Made by a program: the position numbers and the translations under genes. A stretch of DNA of 64,000 nucleotides. It comes from Clostridia bacterium (lineage in GTDB: Bacteria > Bacillota > Clostridia > Christensenellales > Borkfalkiaceae). Positions 50,599 to 59,047 of the stretch are shown here, piece by piece. The notes below the pieces were generated by a model. The model did no database searches and was not told the DNA's origin. It saw nothing but the letters and a program-made list of their open reading frames with translations. The stretch's first letter is position 1; the number at the start of each line of letters is the position of its first letter. The DNA is taken from the NCBI GenBank assembly GCA_021202395.1, contig JAJQDC010000062.1:124001-188000 (forward strand). Direction: 5' to 3'.

Positions 50599-51063
50599 AT
50601 GTGGAATAAAGACAGCGTTTTAGGTATGCTTGAAGGCATCCCTGCAGAAGATAAACAGGCTATACAGAATACTATAGACAGCGACAAATACATAAACAGC
50701 GAAATATTAAACTGCGACCTTTGCGGCAGCTACGCATCGTTTTGCGAGTGCTGCCCTTTGCACAGCCCTACTATCTGTGCACAGATGTATGCAGAGTACA
50801 GAACAGCATATAAAGGGGGCAGGGTTCCCGCATTAAGCCGTTATTCCTTCAGGGATGAAAAAGCCATGCAGCAGGCTATTGACGAAGATAAATATAAAAA
50901 GAGCGTAGAAGCTGACAGCGACCTTTGCGGCAGTTACGAAGCCTTTTGTGAAAACTGCGTTAAAAACAGTGCTACGCCCTGTGCAGACGCTTACTTAAAG
51001 TACATAAGTTCAAAAAGAAATATAAGGCTTTGCACAGTAAAATATACAAAAAAAGCTGATTAA
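50599..51063 (+). CDS. Small cysteine-rich protein with two copies of a C-x6-C-x2-C-x7-C motif
   Basis: A 154-residue protein that I do not recognise. It consists of two similar halves. Each has an acidic-basic helix start (IDSDKY / IDEDKY) and then DLCGSY-x2-FCE-x-C-x5-(T)-x-CA-x2-Y-x2-Y. The shared cysteines are Cys42, 49, 52, 60 and Cys110, 117, 120, 128; both copies also keep Gly, Tyr, Phe and Glu between them. Four spaced cysteines per copy suggest one metal site each (zinc or iron-sulfur); this is inference. Cys39, Cys51 and Cys145 are extra. No signal peptide, so it should be cytosolic. A GGAG site precedes the start, 26 bases after the sugar kinase gene, and a terminator follows. Confidence 0.8.
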   Translation: MWNKDSVLGMLEGIPAEDKQAIQNTIDSDKYINSEILNCDLCGSYASFCECCPLHSPTICAQMYAEYRTAYKGGRVPALSRYSFRDEKAMQQAIDEDKYKKSVEADSDLCGSYEAFCENCVKNSATPCADAYLKYISSKRNIRLCTVKYTKKAD

Positions 51064-51076
51064 AATTTATTACGTT

Positions 51077-51114
51077 AAAACAGCGCAGCAAAAATATAGC
51101 TACGCTGTTTTTTT
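51077..51114 (+). terminator. Terminator of the Cys-rich gene
   Basis: AAAACAGCG (51077-51085) pairs with CGCTGTTTT (51103-51111) and runs into a T tract; inside the loop AGC/GCT can extend it. Confidence 0.8.
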
Positions 51115-51131
51115 GTTATAAAAAAATTAAT

Positions 51132-51152
51132 ACCGTAATTGAAAATTACGGT
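51132..51152 (-). terminator. Terminator-like hairpin after the distal tRNA-like repeat
   Basis: A 9-bp stem ACCGTAATT/AATTACGGT with a 3-base loop; on the minus strand it is followed by ATTAATTTTTTT. Confidence 0.75.
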
Positions 51153-51159
51153 GTCTTAA

Positions 51160-51255
51160 TGGAGCTGCTAACCGAGATTTGTAAGGAGCAAAGCGACGGA
51201 ATAGCAAGAGGGCGCAGCCATCGCAGCGTCCATATTTCGGTGATACGGTTAGCAG
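51160..51255 (-). repeat. tRNA-Thr-derived, CCA-ended repeat, copy B
   Basis: 96 bases, reading on the minus strand from CTGCTAACCG to CGGTTAGCAG plus CTCCA. These ends form a perfect 10-bp stem. The last ~23 bases repeat the 3' end of the adjacent tRNA-Thr (T loop, 3' T stem, acceptor strand and CCA) with one inserted base. The middle ~70 bases are not tRNA-like. It differs from copy A at only one base within the unit (51211 region, G versus A). Confidence 0.8.
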
Positions 51256-51265
51256 ATAAAAACAG

Positions 51266-51293
51266 CTGCCGCTACATTTTAATGTAGCGGCAG
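51266..51293 (-). terminator. Terminator-like hairpin between copies A and B
   Basis: CTGCCGCTACATT pairs with AATGTAGCGGCAG (51266-51278 with 51281-51293); minus-strand tail TGTTTTTATC. Confidence 0.75.
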
Positions 51294-51298
51294 TAAAA

Positions 51299-51394
51299 TG
51301 GAGCTGCTAACCGAGATTTGTAAGGAGCAAAGCGACGGAATAGCAAGAAGGCGCAGCCATCGCAGCGTCCATATTTCGGTGATACGGTTAGCAG
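51299..51394 (-). repeat. tRNA-Thr-derived, CCA-ended repeat, copy A
   Basis: Second 96-base unit, same ends and middle as copy B, 139 bases from it (unit plus terminator hairpin). The 3' end sequence TGGAGCTGCTAACCG (plus strand) is shared by both copies and the tRNA gene, which follows 138 bases further on. A short open frame on each strand runs through the repeats but has no coding character. Confidence 0.8.
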
Positions 51395-51404
51395 ATAAAA
51401 TATT

Positions 51405-51430
51405 TGCCGCTACATTAAAATGTAGCGGCA
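51405..51430 (-). terminator. Terminator of tRNA-Thr
   Basis: TGCCGCTACATT/AATGTAGCGGCA stem six bases after the CCA of the tRNA; minus-strand tail AATATTTTATC. The stem is the same as that at 51266-51293, with the loop in reverse sense. Confidence 0.8.
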
Positions 51431-51436
51431 GTAAAA

Positions 51437-51512
<76 letters not shown>

Positions 51513-51609
51513 AGTTCCAAAGCGAACTTACTTGATTATTATATGAAAAACGGCGTTTAATGTCAATCAATTTACAACGCAATAAAAATAAATTTATAAA
51601 AAATAAAAA

Positions 51610-53325
51610 TTAAATTCCTTTGTATTCATCAATAAATTTTTTCAGGCAGCGGCATTGCCTGCCGTTGGCGTCGTAACCGGTATCGCCGCATATGGCGCAG
51701 CTGTACTGCGGGGTAAAACTTTGCTTGTTTATTCCCAATACGGCAAGGCGGCTGTCTGCCTTTTTCTGCGTTTCAGCAAGCTGATTTCTTATTTCTTCTG
51801 TATTGCCGTCGCCTTTGCTCTCGGCAAAAATAAGCTGTATATTCAGTTTGTCTATTGTTTTATTCAGTTCGCCGTATTCACTGTCTGCAAGCGCGCCGTT
51901 AAGTGCGGCTTCAGCATTGCTTTCGGCAAGCTGGCGAAGTTCCGCATAGTGCCGTTCTATAGTAGCCCTGTCAGGTCCGTCAGAGCGGGCGGCAGCAGTG
52001 GTATGTACGTTTTCTATTTTGTCCGGCGTATAAATACCTTCATTTTTCCATGATGAAAGTATGCCGTTCATATAAGCTACGGGGTTGCTCTTGCCCTGGG
52101 CAAGCTCTGCGGCTTTTAACAGCATTTCGTCAGTAAAATTCCAACCCTTCCAGCGGGCAAGACATTCCCTGTCCCAATTAATAATTTTACGGGAAAGTCC
52201 GCAAGCCGAAAGTATATTTTTAATAAGTTCGTCGTCTGCGTTCCTTTGCGCTATGTAAGAATTTATTGCCTGTTCTGTAATTATTCCTTCGTTATAAAGC
52301 CCCTGCAAAAAGCCGTTCATTCCTTCAAAAGAGTTGTTGCCGTGCGTAAAGCAGTATGCGGCAAGCTTTTTAAGAGAATCAAAATCGTACCCCCAGTCGC
52401 ACCATACGTTTACGTAAGTTTCTATATAAGGGGCGGAATTTTGCATATAAACGCCTAAAGAGCGGGCGATTTCTATCGTGGCGTTATAAACGGAATTTTT
52501 ATTTTTGCAATAAAATTCTATTTCTTTAACGTCAAACTTTTTGTTTTTATAAAGTTCGGTAAGAGCATCGTCAAGCTTAGCTACATTTTTTGTTTTAAAG
52601 TATTTGCTTGCGGCGATAATAGCTTCTTCTGAAAAGCCCATTTCGCCGTTCCATTTTTTGTAAAGCTTGTCGTCTTCTATATCCGGACTGCGCTTTATGC
52701 CGGCGGCAGCAAAAATTCTTATCAGGGCGGGGGTAGAAGAGGTGTAAGCAGAAAGTTTTTCATCTACCTGGCGGGCGGTAACAGCGCCTTCTGCTGCAAA
52801 ACTTTGTGCAACTTTTTTTATGTACTGAGACCTTATATTGTCCCCTTTAAGGGATATGCAATAGTTTATAATCATTAACAGGGCAGACTGTTCAAAGCCG
52901 TATTCTTCTAACAAATAAAAATATTCCTGGTATTCGCTTGTAGAAATCATTCTGCCCTTAATGATGCTCTGTACGCTCTTTGCAAAATCGCCGTACTTTT
53001 CGGGCTTGTACTTTTTAGGCGTTCCGCGTACGTTTTCTGCTTCACAGTAAGTAACTTCAAACGGGGAAAGGCTTGTAATTTTTACAAGCTCAAATTCTTC
53101 CAGATATTCGTAACAGCTTACAGCCTGGTCTTCGGTAATGGAAAGTGCGGTCGCAAGGTCTGTTATTGTATACAAATTTTGACCGTTAGAGCAAAGGTAA
53201 AGCCCGTAAAGGTATACTTTTACCGACAGAGCGTCTAATACCGGCATATACTTTGTTATAAATTTATTTTCTACGCCCGTGAACGAACGACCCGAAAGTT
53301 CGGGCGAAAGGGATATAAAAGCCAT
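51610..53325 (-). CDS. DnaD-domain replication protein fused to a DnaC-type N-terminal zinc domain
   Basis: A 571-residue protein. Residues ~1-110 resemble the winged-helix N-domain of DnaD/DnaB primosome proteins. Several DnaB_2/DnaD-type helical repeats follow (about 205-290, 300-365 and 375-445); the clearest is ARWKGWNFTDEMLLKAAELA with YMNGILSSWKNEGI. Residues ~455-571 look like the N-terminal region of the clostridial helicase loader DnaC/DnaI: RHYAELRQLAE, a coiled segment, then CAICGDTGYDANGRQCRCLK, a zinc-binding CxxC...CxC. The protein stops just there; the AAA+ ATPase domain of DnaC is not present, nor is a dnaC gene downstream. It should act in loading DnaB at oriC or at stalled forks. 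The ATG has only a weak ribosome-binding site. Confidence 0.85.
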   Translation of the reverse strand: MAFISLSPELSGRSFTGVENKFITKYMPVLDALSVKVYLYGLYLCSNGQNLYTITDLATALSITEDQAVSCYEYLEEFELVKITSLSPFEVTYCEAENVRGTPKKYKPEKYGDFAKSVQSIIKGRMISTSEYQEYFYLLEEYGFEQSALLMIINYCISLKGDNIRSQYIKKVAQSFAAEGAVTARQVDEKLSAYTSSTPALIRIFAAAGIKRSPDIEDDKLYKKWNGEMGFSEEAIIAASKYFKTKNVAKLDDALTELYKNKKFDVKEIEFYCKNKNSVYNATIEIARSLGVYMQNSAPYIETYVNVWCDWGYDFDSLKKLAAYCFTHGNNSFEGMNGFLQGLYNEGIITEQAINSYIAQRNADDELIKNILSACGLSRKIINWDRECLARWKGWNFTDEMLLKAAELAQGKSNPVAYMNGILSSWKNEGIYTPDKIENVHTTAAARSDGPDRATIERHYAELRQLAESNAEAALNGALADSEYGELNKTIDKLNIQLIFAESKGDGNTEEIRNQLAETQKKADSRLAVLGINKQSFTPQYSCAICGDTGYDANGRQCRCLKKFIDEYKGI

Positions 53326-53462
53326 TACAAAAACCCGCTTTAATGCTTGATTTATTTACTTAAAAGGAATATAATTAAAGTAAGCGTAAAAATACGTTAA
53401 CGGCACATACTTGCCTGCGTATTAATCGCTGTAGTAAAAGATATTTCTTCCGCTTGACAATC

Positions 53463-53491
53463 ATTATACATTTTCTGTCGGAAAAAATCAA
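53463..53491 (-). promoter_or_regulatory. Promoter of the DnaD-family gene
   Basis: Minus-strand TTGATT (53486-53491), 17-base spacer, TATAAT (53463-53468). The leader is about 130 bases long; I see no clear structured element in it. Confidence 0.7.
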
Positions 53492-53526
53492 TCTATTTGT
53501 TGTAATAAGCGTAATTTACAGGTGAT

Positions 53527-54678
53527 ATGAAAGTAGCTCATACGTCCGATTGGCATATCGGCAAAAAACTTATGGGCAGGGACCGCGGAGAAGAATTTAA
53601 AGCCGTCCTTGCAGAAATAGGAAACATTTGCAAGGAAAGGGGTGTGGAGCTTCTGCTTGTAGCCGGTGATGTGTTTGATACTTATACGCCGTCGGCCGAG
53701 GCTGAAGAGATATTTTATAACGCTGTAAAAGAGATATCAAAGACCTGCACAGTACTTATAATAAGCGGCAATCACGACGATTATGTAAGGCTTTCCGCTG
53801 CAGGCGCGCTTGCGCAGGAACTTAATATATATATAATAGGTAACAACCTTAAAGCATTGCCGTGCAAAAATAAAGGCGTATGCTACCCCGTAGAATCAGA
53901 CAGCGGCTACGCCGTTTTTGAAAATGCGAAGGGCGAAAGGATTTACATAAACGCATTGCCGTACCCCAACGAGGCACGGTTTAAAGAAGGCAAAACGGAA
54001 GAAAGTTTTTCTGATAAAATGAAGCGCTGGATAGATTACGGCCAGCGCGGCAATACAGATAACAAATATCCTTCTATATTTCTTTCGCATATATTTGCCG
54101 CAGGCGGCATAGCCGGCGACAGCGAAAGGGAGATTGACCTTGGCGGAGCAAGGGCGGTAGCGCCCGCTTTGTTCCCCGAATGTGTTTACGCTGCTTTGGG
54201 GCATTTACACAAAAGGCAAAAAATAAGTGATAAGATTTATTACAGCGGCGCAATAATGCGTTTTACGTTTGATGAAGCAGGCAGTAAAAAATCAATAAAT
54301 ATTTTTGACGTAACAAAAAACGGAACGGAAAATTTTGAACAGGTGGAACTTACCTGCGCAAAGCAGCTTGTGCGCCTGCAGGCAAACAGTGCGCAAGACG
54401 GGGCAGAGTTTCTTGCAGCCAACAAAGACGCTTATGCAGAACTTACTCTTAATTTATCTGCACCGCTTACGCCAACTGAACTATCTATGCTGCGCGCCAA
54501 CGATAACTTTGTATCGCTTAAAGTAAACATGCAGGACAATGCAGAAAGGGTATACGGTATTTCCAACGCAGAAAAGAGTGCATCACAGCTGTTTACAGAG
54601 TACTATGCGTCGCAATACGGGCAAAAACCTTCGGATAAATTGCTTGGATTTTTTTTGTCGCTTACGGAGGAAGAATGA
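53527..54678 (+). CDS. sbcD: SbcD, nuclease subunit of SbcCD (Mre11 homologue)
   Basis: A 383-residue metallophosphoesterase. Metal and catalytic motifs occur in order: HTSDWHIGKKL, VAGDVFDTY, ISGNHDDYVRL, LSHIF and ALGHLHKRQ. With SbcC it opens hairpins and processes protein-blocked or double-strand DNA ends. AGGTG lies before the ATG. It overlaps sbcC by ATGA (54675-54678), as usual. Confidence 0.97.
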   Translation: MKVAHTSDWHIGKKLMGRDRGEEFKAVLAEIGNICKERGVELLLVAGDVFDTYTPSAEAEEIFYNAVKEISKTCTVLIISGNHDDYVRLSAAGALAQELNIYIIGNNLKALPCKNKGVCYPVESDSGYAVFENAKGERIYINALPYPNEARFKEGKTEESFSDKMKRWIDYGQRGNTDNKYPSIFLSHIFAAGGIAGDSEREIDLGGARAVAPALFPECVYAALGHLHKRQKISDKIYYSGAIMRFTFDEAGSKKSINIFDVTKNGTENFEQVELTCAKQLVRLQANSAQDGAEFLAANKDAYAELTLNLSAPLTPTELSMLRANDNFVSLKVNMQDNAERVYGISNAEKSASQLFTEYYASQYGQKPSDKLLGFFLSLTEEE

Positions 54679-57353
54679 GACCTCTGTTTTTGGAATTTAA
54701 AGGGCTTAACAGCTTTTCAGAAAATACGCAGATAGATTTTGCCCCTTTGCTCAGCGGCGGAATATTTGGCATATTCGGCGAAACGGGCAGCGGCAAGAGT
54801 ACCATATTAGACGCAATAAATTTTGCTCTTTTCGGCGATATAGGCAGAAGCACGGTAAAAACTGATAAGATTAACGATAAATGCGAAAGTTTAGACGTAA
54901 AGTTTACATTTGACATCTATAAAGAAGGCAGTCGCCGCAAGTATTATGTAGAAAGGAGCATAAAACGGAAAAGCGGCACGCACAAGGCAATGCTTTACGA
55001 ATTGCCCGAATCGGGCAGCGAAGGCGGTAAATGCCTTGCCGATAACGTAAAGACCGTTGATGCATGTATAGTAGATATTATCGGCATAAGCGAAGAAGAT
55101 TTTAAAAAATGTATCGCACTGCCGCAGGGTGAATTTGCCCAGTTTGTAAAATCAGCCCCTTCTGAACGTACCGAACTTATAGAAAGACTTTTTTCTCTGC
55201 AAAAATACGGAGAAAATCTTAAAGGCAAACTATTTAAATTAAAGTACCAGAAAGAAAACGAATTCAACCAACTGAGCGGAAAACTATCTGCCTTTGAAGG
55301 CGTTACCAAAGAAAAGCTTAAAGAATTAGAAAACGAAGCCGCTGATTTAAAAGATAAAGAACTGCTTTTAAAGGAAAATGCAAAACAGGCGGCAGATAAT
55401 TTCGTTGCGCAAAAAAAGAAGCTTGACGATAAAAATATATATCTGTCTGCCCTGCAAAAGTTAGAAAGGTTAAAAGCTGATAAGCCCTATTACGACGGAC
55501 TTTTTAAAGTGCTTTCTGTTTTGCCAGATTGTACTGCAGCGGCAGAACTTGACAAAGAAATTAAACAGCTTGAAAATAAAATCACCCTTGCAAAAAAAGA
55601 AGAAGAGCATCTTGATTTAATATCAGCAAATAAAAATGCACTTCTTGCAAACCTTAACGATAAGATTATAAAAAGCAATTACGACGGCGAATACCAAAGG
55701 TTAAGCAGTTTATACGGTAAAATGTATGCTCTGCTGCCCGATGCAGAAAAATATGAAAACAAAGCTGCAGACCTTGCCGTTTGCCGCAATAAATACAAAC
55801 AGCGTCAAAGGGAACTTGAAGAGCTTGAAAAAGCAGTAACTTTGTTGCGCACAAAGCTTGAAAATGCTAAAAAAATGCTTGAAAAAACCCCCGAACCGGA
55901 TATTGTAGATTACTTCGGCAAGCAGATAAAGGGGAGTATTTTAAGGGAACAGTACGCAAAAAATTTGTGCTATATAAAAGATTTGCAGGACGGCGTCAAC
56001 TTTTTTGCAGACGGCTCTGCCTTGTACGACTACATTTCAGAAGAATTAAAAAACAAGGCAGAAGAATATAAACAGCTTATTATCTCTGTAAACGACGCCA
56101 AGGTAGACGTTTACGGGCAGTTAAAGCTTTTTAACGATAAATTAAAAGAGCGGCGGGATGCAGAAAACCAGGTAAAAAGCTGCCAGTCGGAACTTGAAGT
56201 TGCATTACAAAAAGTACAAAGCGCACGGCCTGCGCTTGACGATACCGCTGCCGAAGGCAACCGCATTAAAAAAGAATGGGATGAACTTTCGGCAAAGCTT
56301 GCCGACGTATTCGGCGAAAATAAAAATTACCGCCAGGAAACAGTGCGGATAGCCGAACTTGCAGAAGATGTAAAAAAACGGCAGAAAGCCGACAGCGAAG
56401 AACTTAAAAAGGCGGAGAGCGAAATTTCTGCCTGTGCGGTAAAACTTTCTGCAGTGCGGCAGTCTTTGCAGTCAGACGAAGAACGGCTTGCCGCTGCAAA
56501 AAATTCACTTGAACAGCGCCTAAAAAACGCAGGTGCAGGCAGTGCGCAGGAGTGCAGCGAAACTGTAAACAAATACGGCGACTATAACGCCGCATTAGAA
56601 AAATTCAATAAATTCACCGCAGATTACGCTTCGGCAGAAGGTGAAGTTGCCCGCACAAAAGAACTGTACGGCGGCGTAGAAATTACCGAACAGGCGGTAA
56701 AAGAAAGCGAAGAGCAAAAAATTGCAGCAGAAAAAGAATACTACACTTCGTTCCAGGACAGGGCGGTAAAAGAAAGCGAGATTAAGAATTTTACCCAAAG
56801 GCTTAACGAAAAGAAGGCTCTTGACAAAGATATAGAAAAATTAAACGGCGAAAGGGACCTTATAGCCCAGCTTGACAAGCTGTTGCGCGACAACCGCTTT
56901 ATGAAGTATATTGCCAACGAACACCTTGAAAATATTTCTAAAACCGCATCTAAAACGCTGTTACAGCTTACCGACGGAAGATATTTTCTTGAATATGCAG
57001 ATAATAATTTTTGCGTTGGCGATAACTACAACGGCGGCAATCTGCGCAGGGTAAACACTCTTTCGGGCGGGGAAACGTTTCTTGTATCGCTATCGCTTGC
57101 GTTAGCGCTTTCTGACACGATTTGCAGGAGGTCGCTTAAATCTATAGAATTCTTCTTTCTTGACGAAGGGTTCGGAACGCTTGACGGCGACCTTATAGAT
57201 ACTGTTATAGACGCACTTGAAAAACTTAAAAGTTCAGATTTTACCATTGGTTTAATAAGCCATGTAGATGAACTTAAACACAGGATAAACAATAAAATTT
57301 TAGTAAGCAAAGCAACAGAAAGCCACGGTTCTACCGTGCGCATAAGCTGCTGA
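54675..57353 (+). CDS. sbcC: SbcC, ATPase subunit of SbcCD (Rad50 homologue)
   Basis: An 892-residue SMC-like ATPase. Walker A is FGETGSGKSTILDAINFALFGD-like at residues ~32-52 and the Q loop LPQGEFAQFVKS lies near 155. Two long coiled coils take up residues ~190-750. The C-terminal lobe has the signature TLSGGETFLVSLSLALALSD and Walker B FFLDEGFGTLD. No C-x-x-C occurs anywhere in the protein, so the zinc hook at the coiled-coil tip of standard SbcC/Rad50 is lacking. The length is shorter than the ~1050 residues of E. coli SbcC. Confidence 0.96.
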   Translation: MRPLFLEFKGLNSFSENTQIDFAPLLSGGIFGIFGETGSGKSTILDAINFALFGDIGRSTVKTDKINDKCESLDVKFTFDIYKEGSRRKYYVERSIKRKSGTHKAMLYELPESGSEGGKCLADNVKTVDACIVDIIGISEEDFKKCIALPQGEFAQFVKSAPSERTELIERLFSLQKYGENLKGKLFKLKYQKENEFNQLSGKLSAFEGVTKEKLKELENEAADLKDKELLLKENAKQAADNFVAQKKKLDDKNIYLSALQKLERLKADKPYYDGLFKVLSVLPDCTAAAELDKEIKQLENKITLAKKEEEHLDLISANKNALLANLNDKIIKSNYDGEYQRLSSLYGKMYALLPDAEKYENKAADLAVCRNKYKQRQRELEELEKAVTLLRTKLENAKKMLEKTPEPDIVDYFGKQIKGSILREQYAKNLCYIKDLQDGVNFFADGSALYDYISEELKNKAEEYKQLIISVNDAKVDVYGQLKLFNDKLKERRDAENQVKSCQSELEVALQKVQSARPALDDTAAEGNRIKKEWDELSAKLADVFGENKNYRQETVRIAELAEDVKKRQKADSEELKKAESEISACAVKLSAVRQSLQSDEERLAAAKNSLEQRLKNAGAGSAQECSETVNKYGDYNAALEKFNKFTADYASAEGEVARTKELYGGVEITEQAVKESEEQKIAAEKEYYTSFQDRAVKESEIKNFTQRLNEKKALDKDIEKLNGERDLIAQLDKLLRDNRFMKYIANEHLENISKTASKTLLQLTDGRYFLEYADNNFCVGDNYNGGNLRRVNTLSGGETFLVSLSLALALSDTICRRSLKSIEFFFLDEGFGTLDGDLIDTVIDALEKLKSSDFTIGLISHVDELKHRINNKILVSKATESHGSTVRISC

Positions 57354-57364
57354 AGGAGTATGAT

Positions 57365-59044
57365 TTGTCTACCATATTAACCCCTTTATCTCTCTGGAAA
57401 AATTTTGATTGCAGCCTTGACTGTAACGCCCAGACACTTTCTGAAAAAAGTGAAGACGGCATTAAGTTTGAACGGCTGAATTTTTACGGCAGGCGTACCG
57501 CAAAAGGCAGGGTAAAAGTGTACGCTGTTTTTGCATGCAGTGAATCTGCCCCTGCCGAAAGTACAATACTGCTTTTTCCCGAGAGCTCGGCAACGGTAGA
57601 CGAAGAACTTTTAAAACTTTTTGTAAAAAACGGTTATTCCGTCCTTATGCCCGATTACCGCGGCAAAGTTGACGGTTTAGACAATTATACGGTTTACCCC
57701 GAAGACGTAGCTTACGCCAATTACTTTCAGGCGGGCAGGCATAAAGATTTTGTGGATGACGACGCCGCCCACACAAGCTGGTACGAATGGGTAGGGGTTG
57801 CAAGGTATGCTTATAAATATCTTGAAGAAAGAAACGGCGTAGGCAGAATTGGTGCCGCAGGCATACGCGACGGCGGCGATATAGTATGGCAGCTTATCAC
57901 TATGGTAGACGCAGCCTGCGCGGTAACAGTGTGTTCCGTCGGCTGGAAGGCATATTCGGGATATTCCAAATTCAGCACTGCTGAACCTGCGCTTGACGGA
58001 GAACGTTACCGCTACATTGCGGGGGTAGATTCGCAGGCTTATGCGCCCTTTGTACGCTGCCCCGTGCTAATGCTTTGTTCTACCAACGACGCCCATTTTG
58101 ATTACGACAGGGCATACGACACATTTTCACGCATCAACGAGCAGTATGCAGATCTGAGCGTAATAGCTTACTCTGTGCATTGCGGCGGAGGCATAAGCGT
58201 TGGCAGTACGCGCGATATGTTTATGTTCTTTGATAAATTTGTTAAACAGCGCCATGTGTTTTTACCCAAACCTGCAGAAATAACCGTGCTTGCCGACGAG
58301 CAGCAAAATCTTGTTGCACAGGTTATTATAGATAAAAACGGCGAAGTGGAAGATACCGGGTTTTATCTTGCAGAAGACTGCATAGATTCTTCTTTAAGGG
58401 AGTGGACTTCTGCGCAGATGAAAGGTAAACCTGCCGACGGTGCATACCAGTATTATCTTGACATTTATGAAAAAACTTCTTTAATTTTTGCGCTCTGCTA
58501 CGTAACGTACACCAACGGCTTTACGGTATGGTCTAAAATAGTTGCAAAAAAAGTAAAGGGTACCTTTAAAAATATGTGTAAAAAGAGCCGTATCTTATAT
58601 TCTTCTAACGACGGCAACGAAAGTTTTTCCGTGGCAGACTGCTCTTCTTATGCCGTAGGCGGAGTGTTCTTTACAGACAGCCTTGCACTGCCCAAACTTG
58701 TTAAAAAGGACGGCGGGCTTAAAGGTCTTTATTCCGAATGCGGGCTTATGACTATGCGCTCTAACGATTTACGCTATTCTGCACCGGAACCCAAAAGTAT
58801 TTTAAAGCTTGACGTCTATTGCGATAAAGCTTCTAAGGTAACTTTTTGTATGCAGGATATGAAAAGCGGGGACGTTTACACTACCGTATTTGACGCAGTA
58901 GGCGGCTTGTGGCAGGGCGTTTTGCTCGACTGCAAAAACTTTAAAACAAAGCAGGGTGCGTCCTTGCCCGGCTATGATGAAAAATTAAAATTCGTAATTA
59001 ATTGCGACGGTCCGTACGCAGTTAATAACATTATGTGGCTGTAA
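57365..59044 (+). CDS. Alpha/beta-hydrolase-fold protein lacking the nucleophile serine
   Basis: A 559-residue cytosolic protein starting at TTG with AGGAG five bases upstream. Residues ~45-280 look like an alpha/beta hydrolase of the acetyl-xylan-esterase/prolyl-peptidase type: LLFPESS, VLMPDYRGKVDG, WVGVARYAYKYLEE, then RIGAAGIRDGGDIVWQL at the nucleophile elbow, VLMLCSTNDAHFDYD with the acid, and SVHCGGGI at the histidine position. The elbow normally reads G-x-S-x-G; here it is Gly166-Ile-Arg168-Asp-Gly170, so the Ser is replaced. Residues ~300-559 are a beta-rich domain that I do not recognise. It may be a binding protein or use another residue. Encoded between sbcC and lepB, with 11 and 3-base gaps. 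Confidence 0.7.
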   Translation: MSTILTPLSLWKNFDCSLDCNAQTLSEKSEDGIKFERLNFYGRRTAKGRVKVYAVFACSESAPAESTILLFPESSATVDEELLKLFVKNGYSVLMPDYRGKVDGLDNYTVYPEDVAYANYFQAGRHKDFVDDDAAHTSWYEWVGVARYAYKYLEERNGVGRIGAAGIRDGGDIVWQLITMVDAACAVTVCSVGWKAYSGYSKFSTAEPALDGERYRYIAGVDSQAYAPFVRCPVLMLCSTNDAHFDYDRAYDTFSRINEQYADLSVIAYSVHCGGGISVGSTRDMFMFFDKFVKQRHVFLPKPAEITVLADEQQNLVAQVIIDKNGEVEDTGFYLAEDCIDSSLREWTSAQMKGKPADGAYQYYLDIYEKTSLIFALCYVTYTNGFTVWSKIVAKKVKGTFKNMCKKSRILYSSNDGNESFSVADCSSYAVGGVFFTDSLALPKLVKKDGGLKGLYSECGLMTMRSNDLRYSAPEPKSILKLDVYCDKASKVTFCMQDMKSGDVYTTVFDAVGGLWQGVLLDCKNFKTKQGASLPGYDEKLKFVINCDGPYAVNNIMWL

Positions 59045-59047
59045 TAA

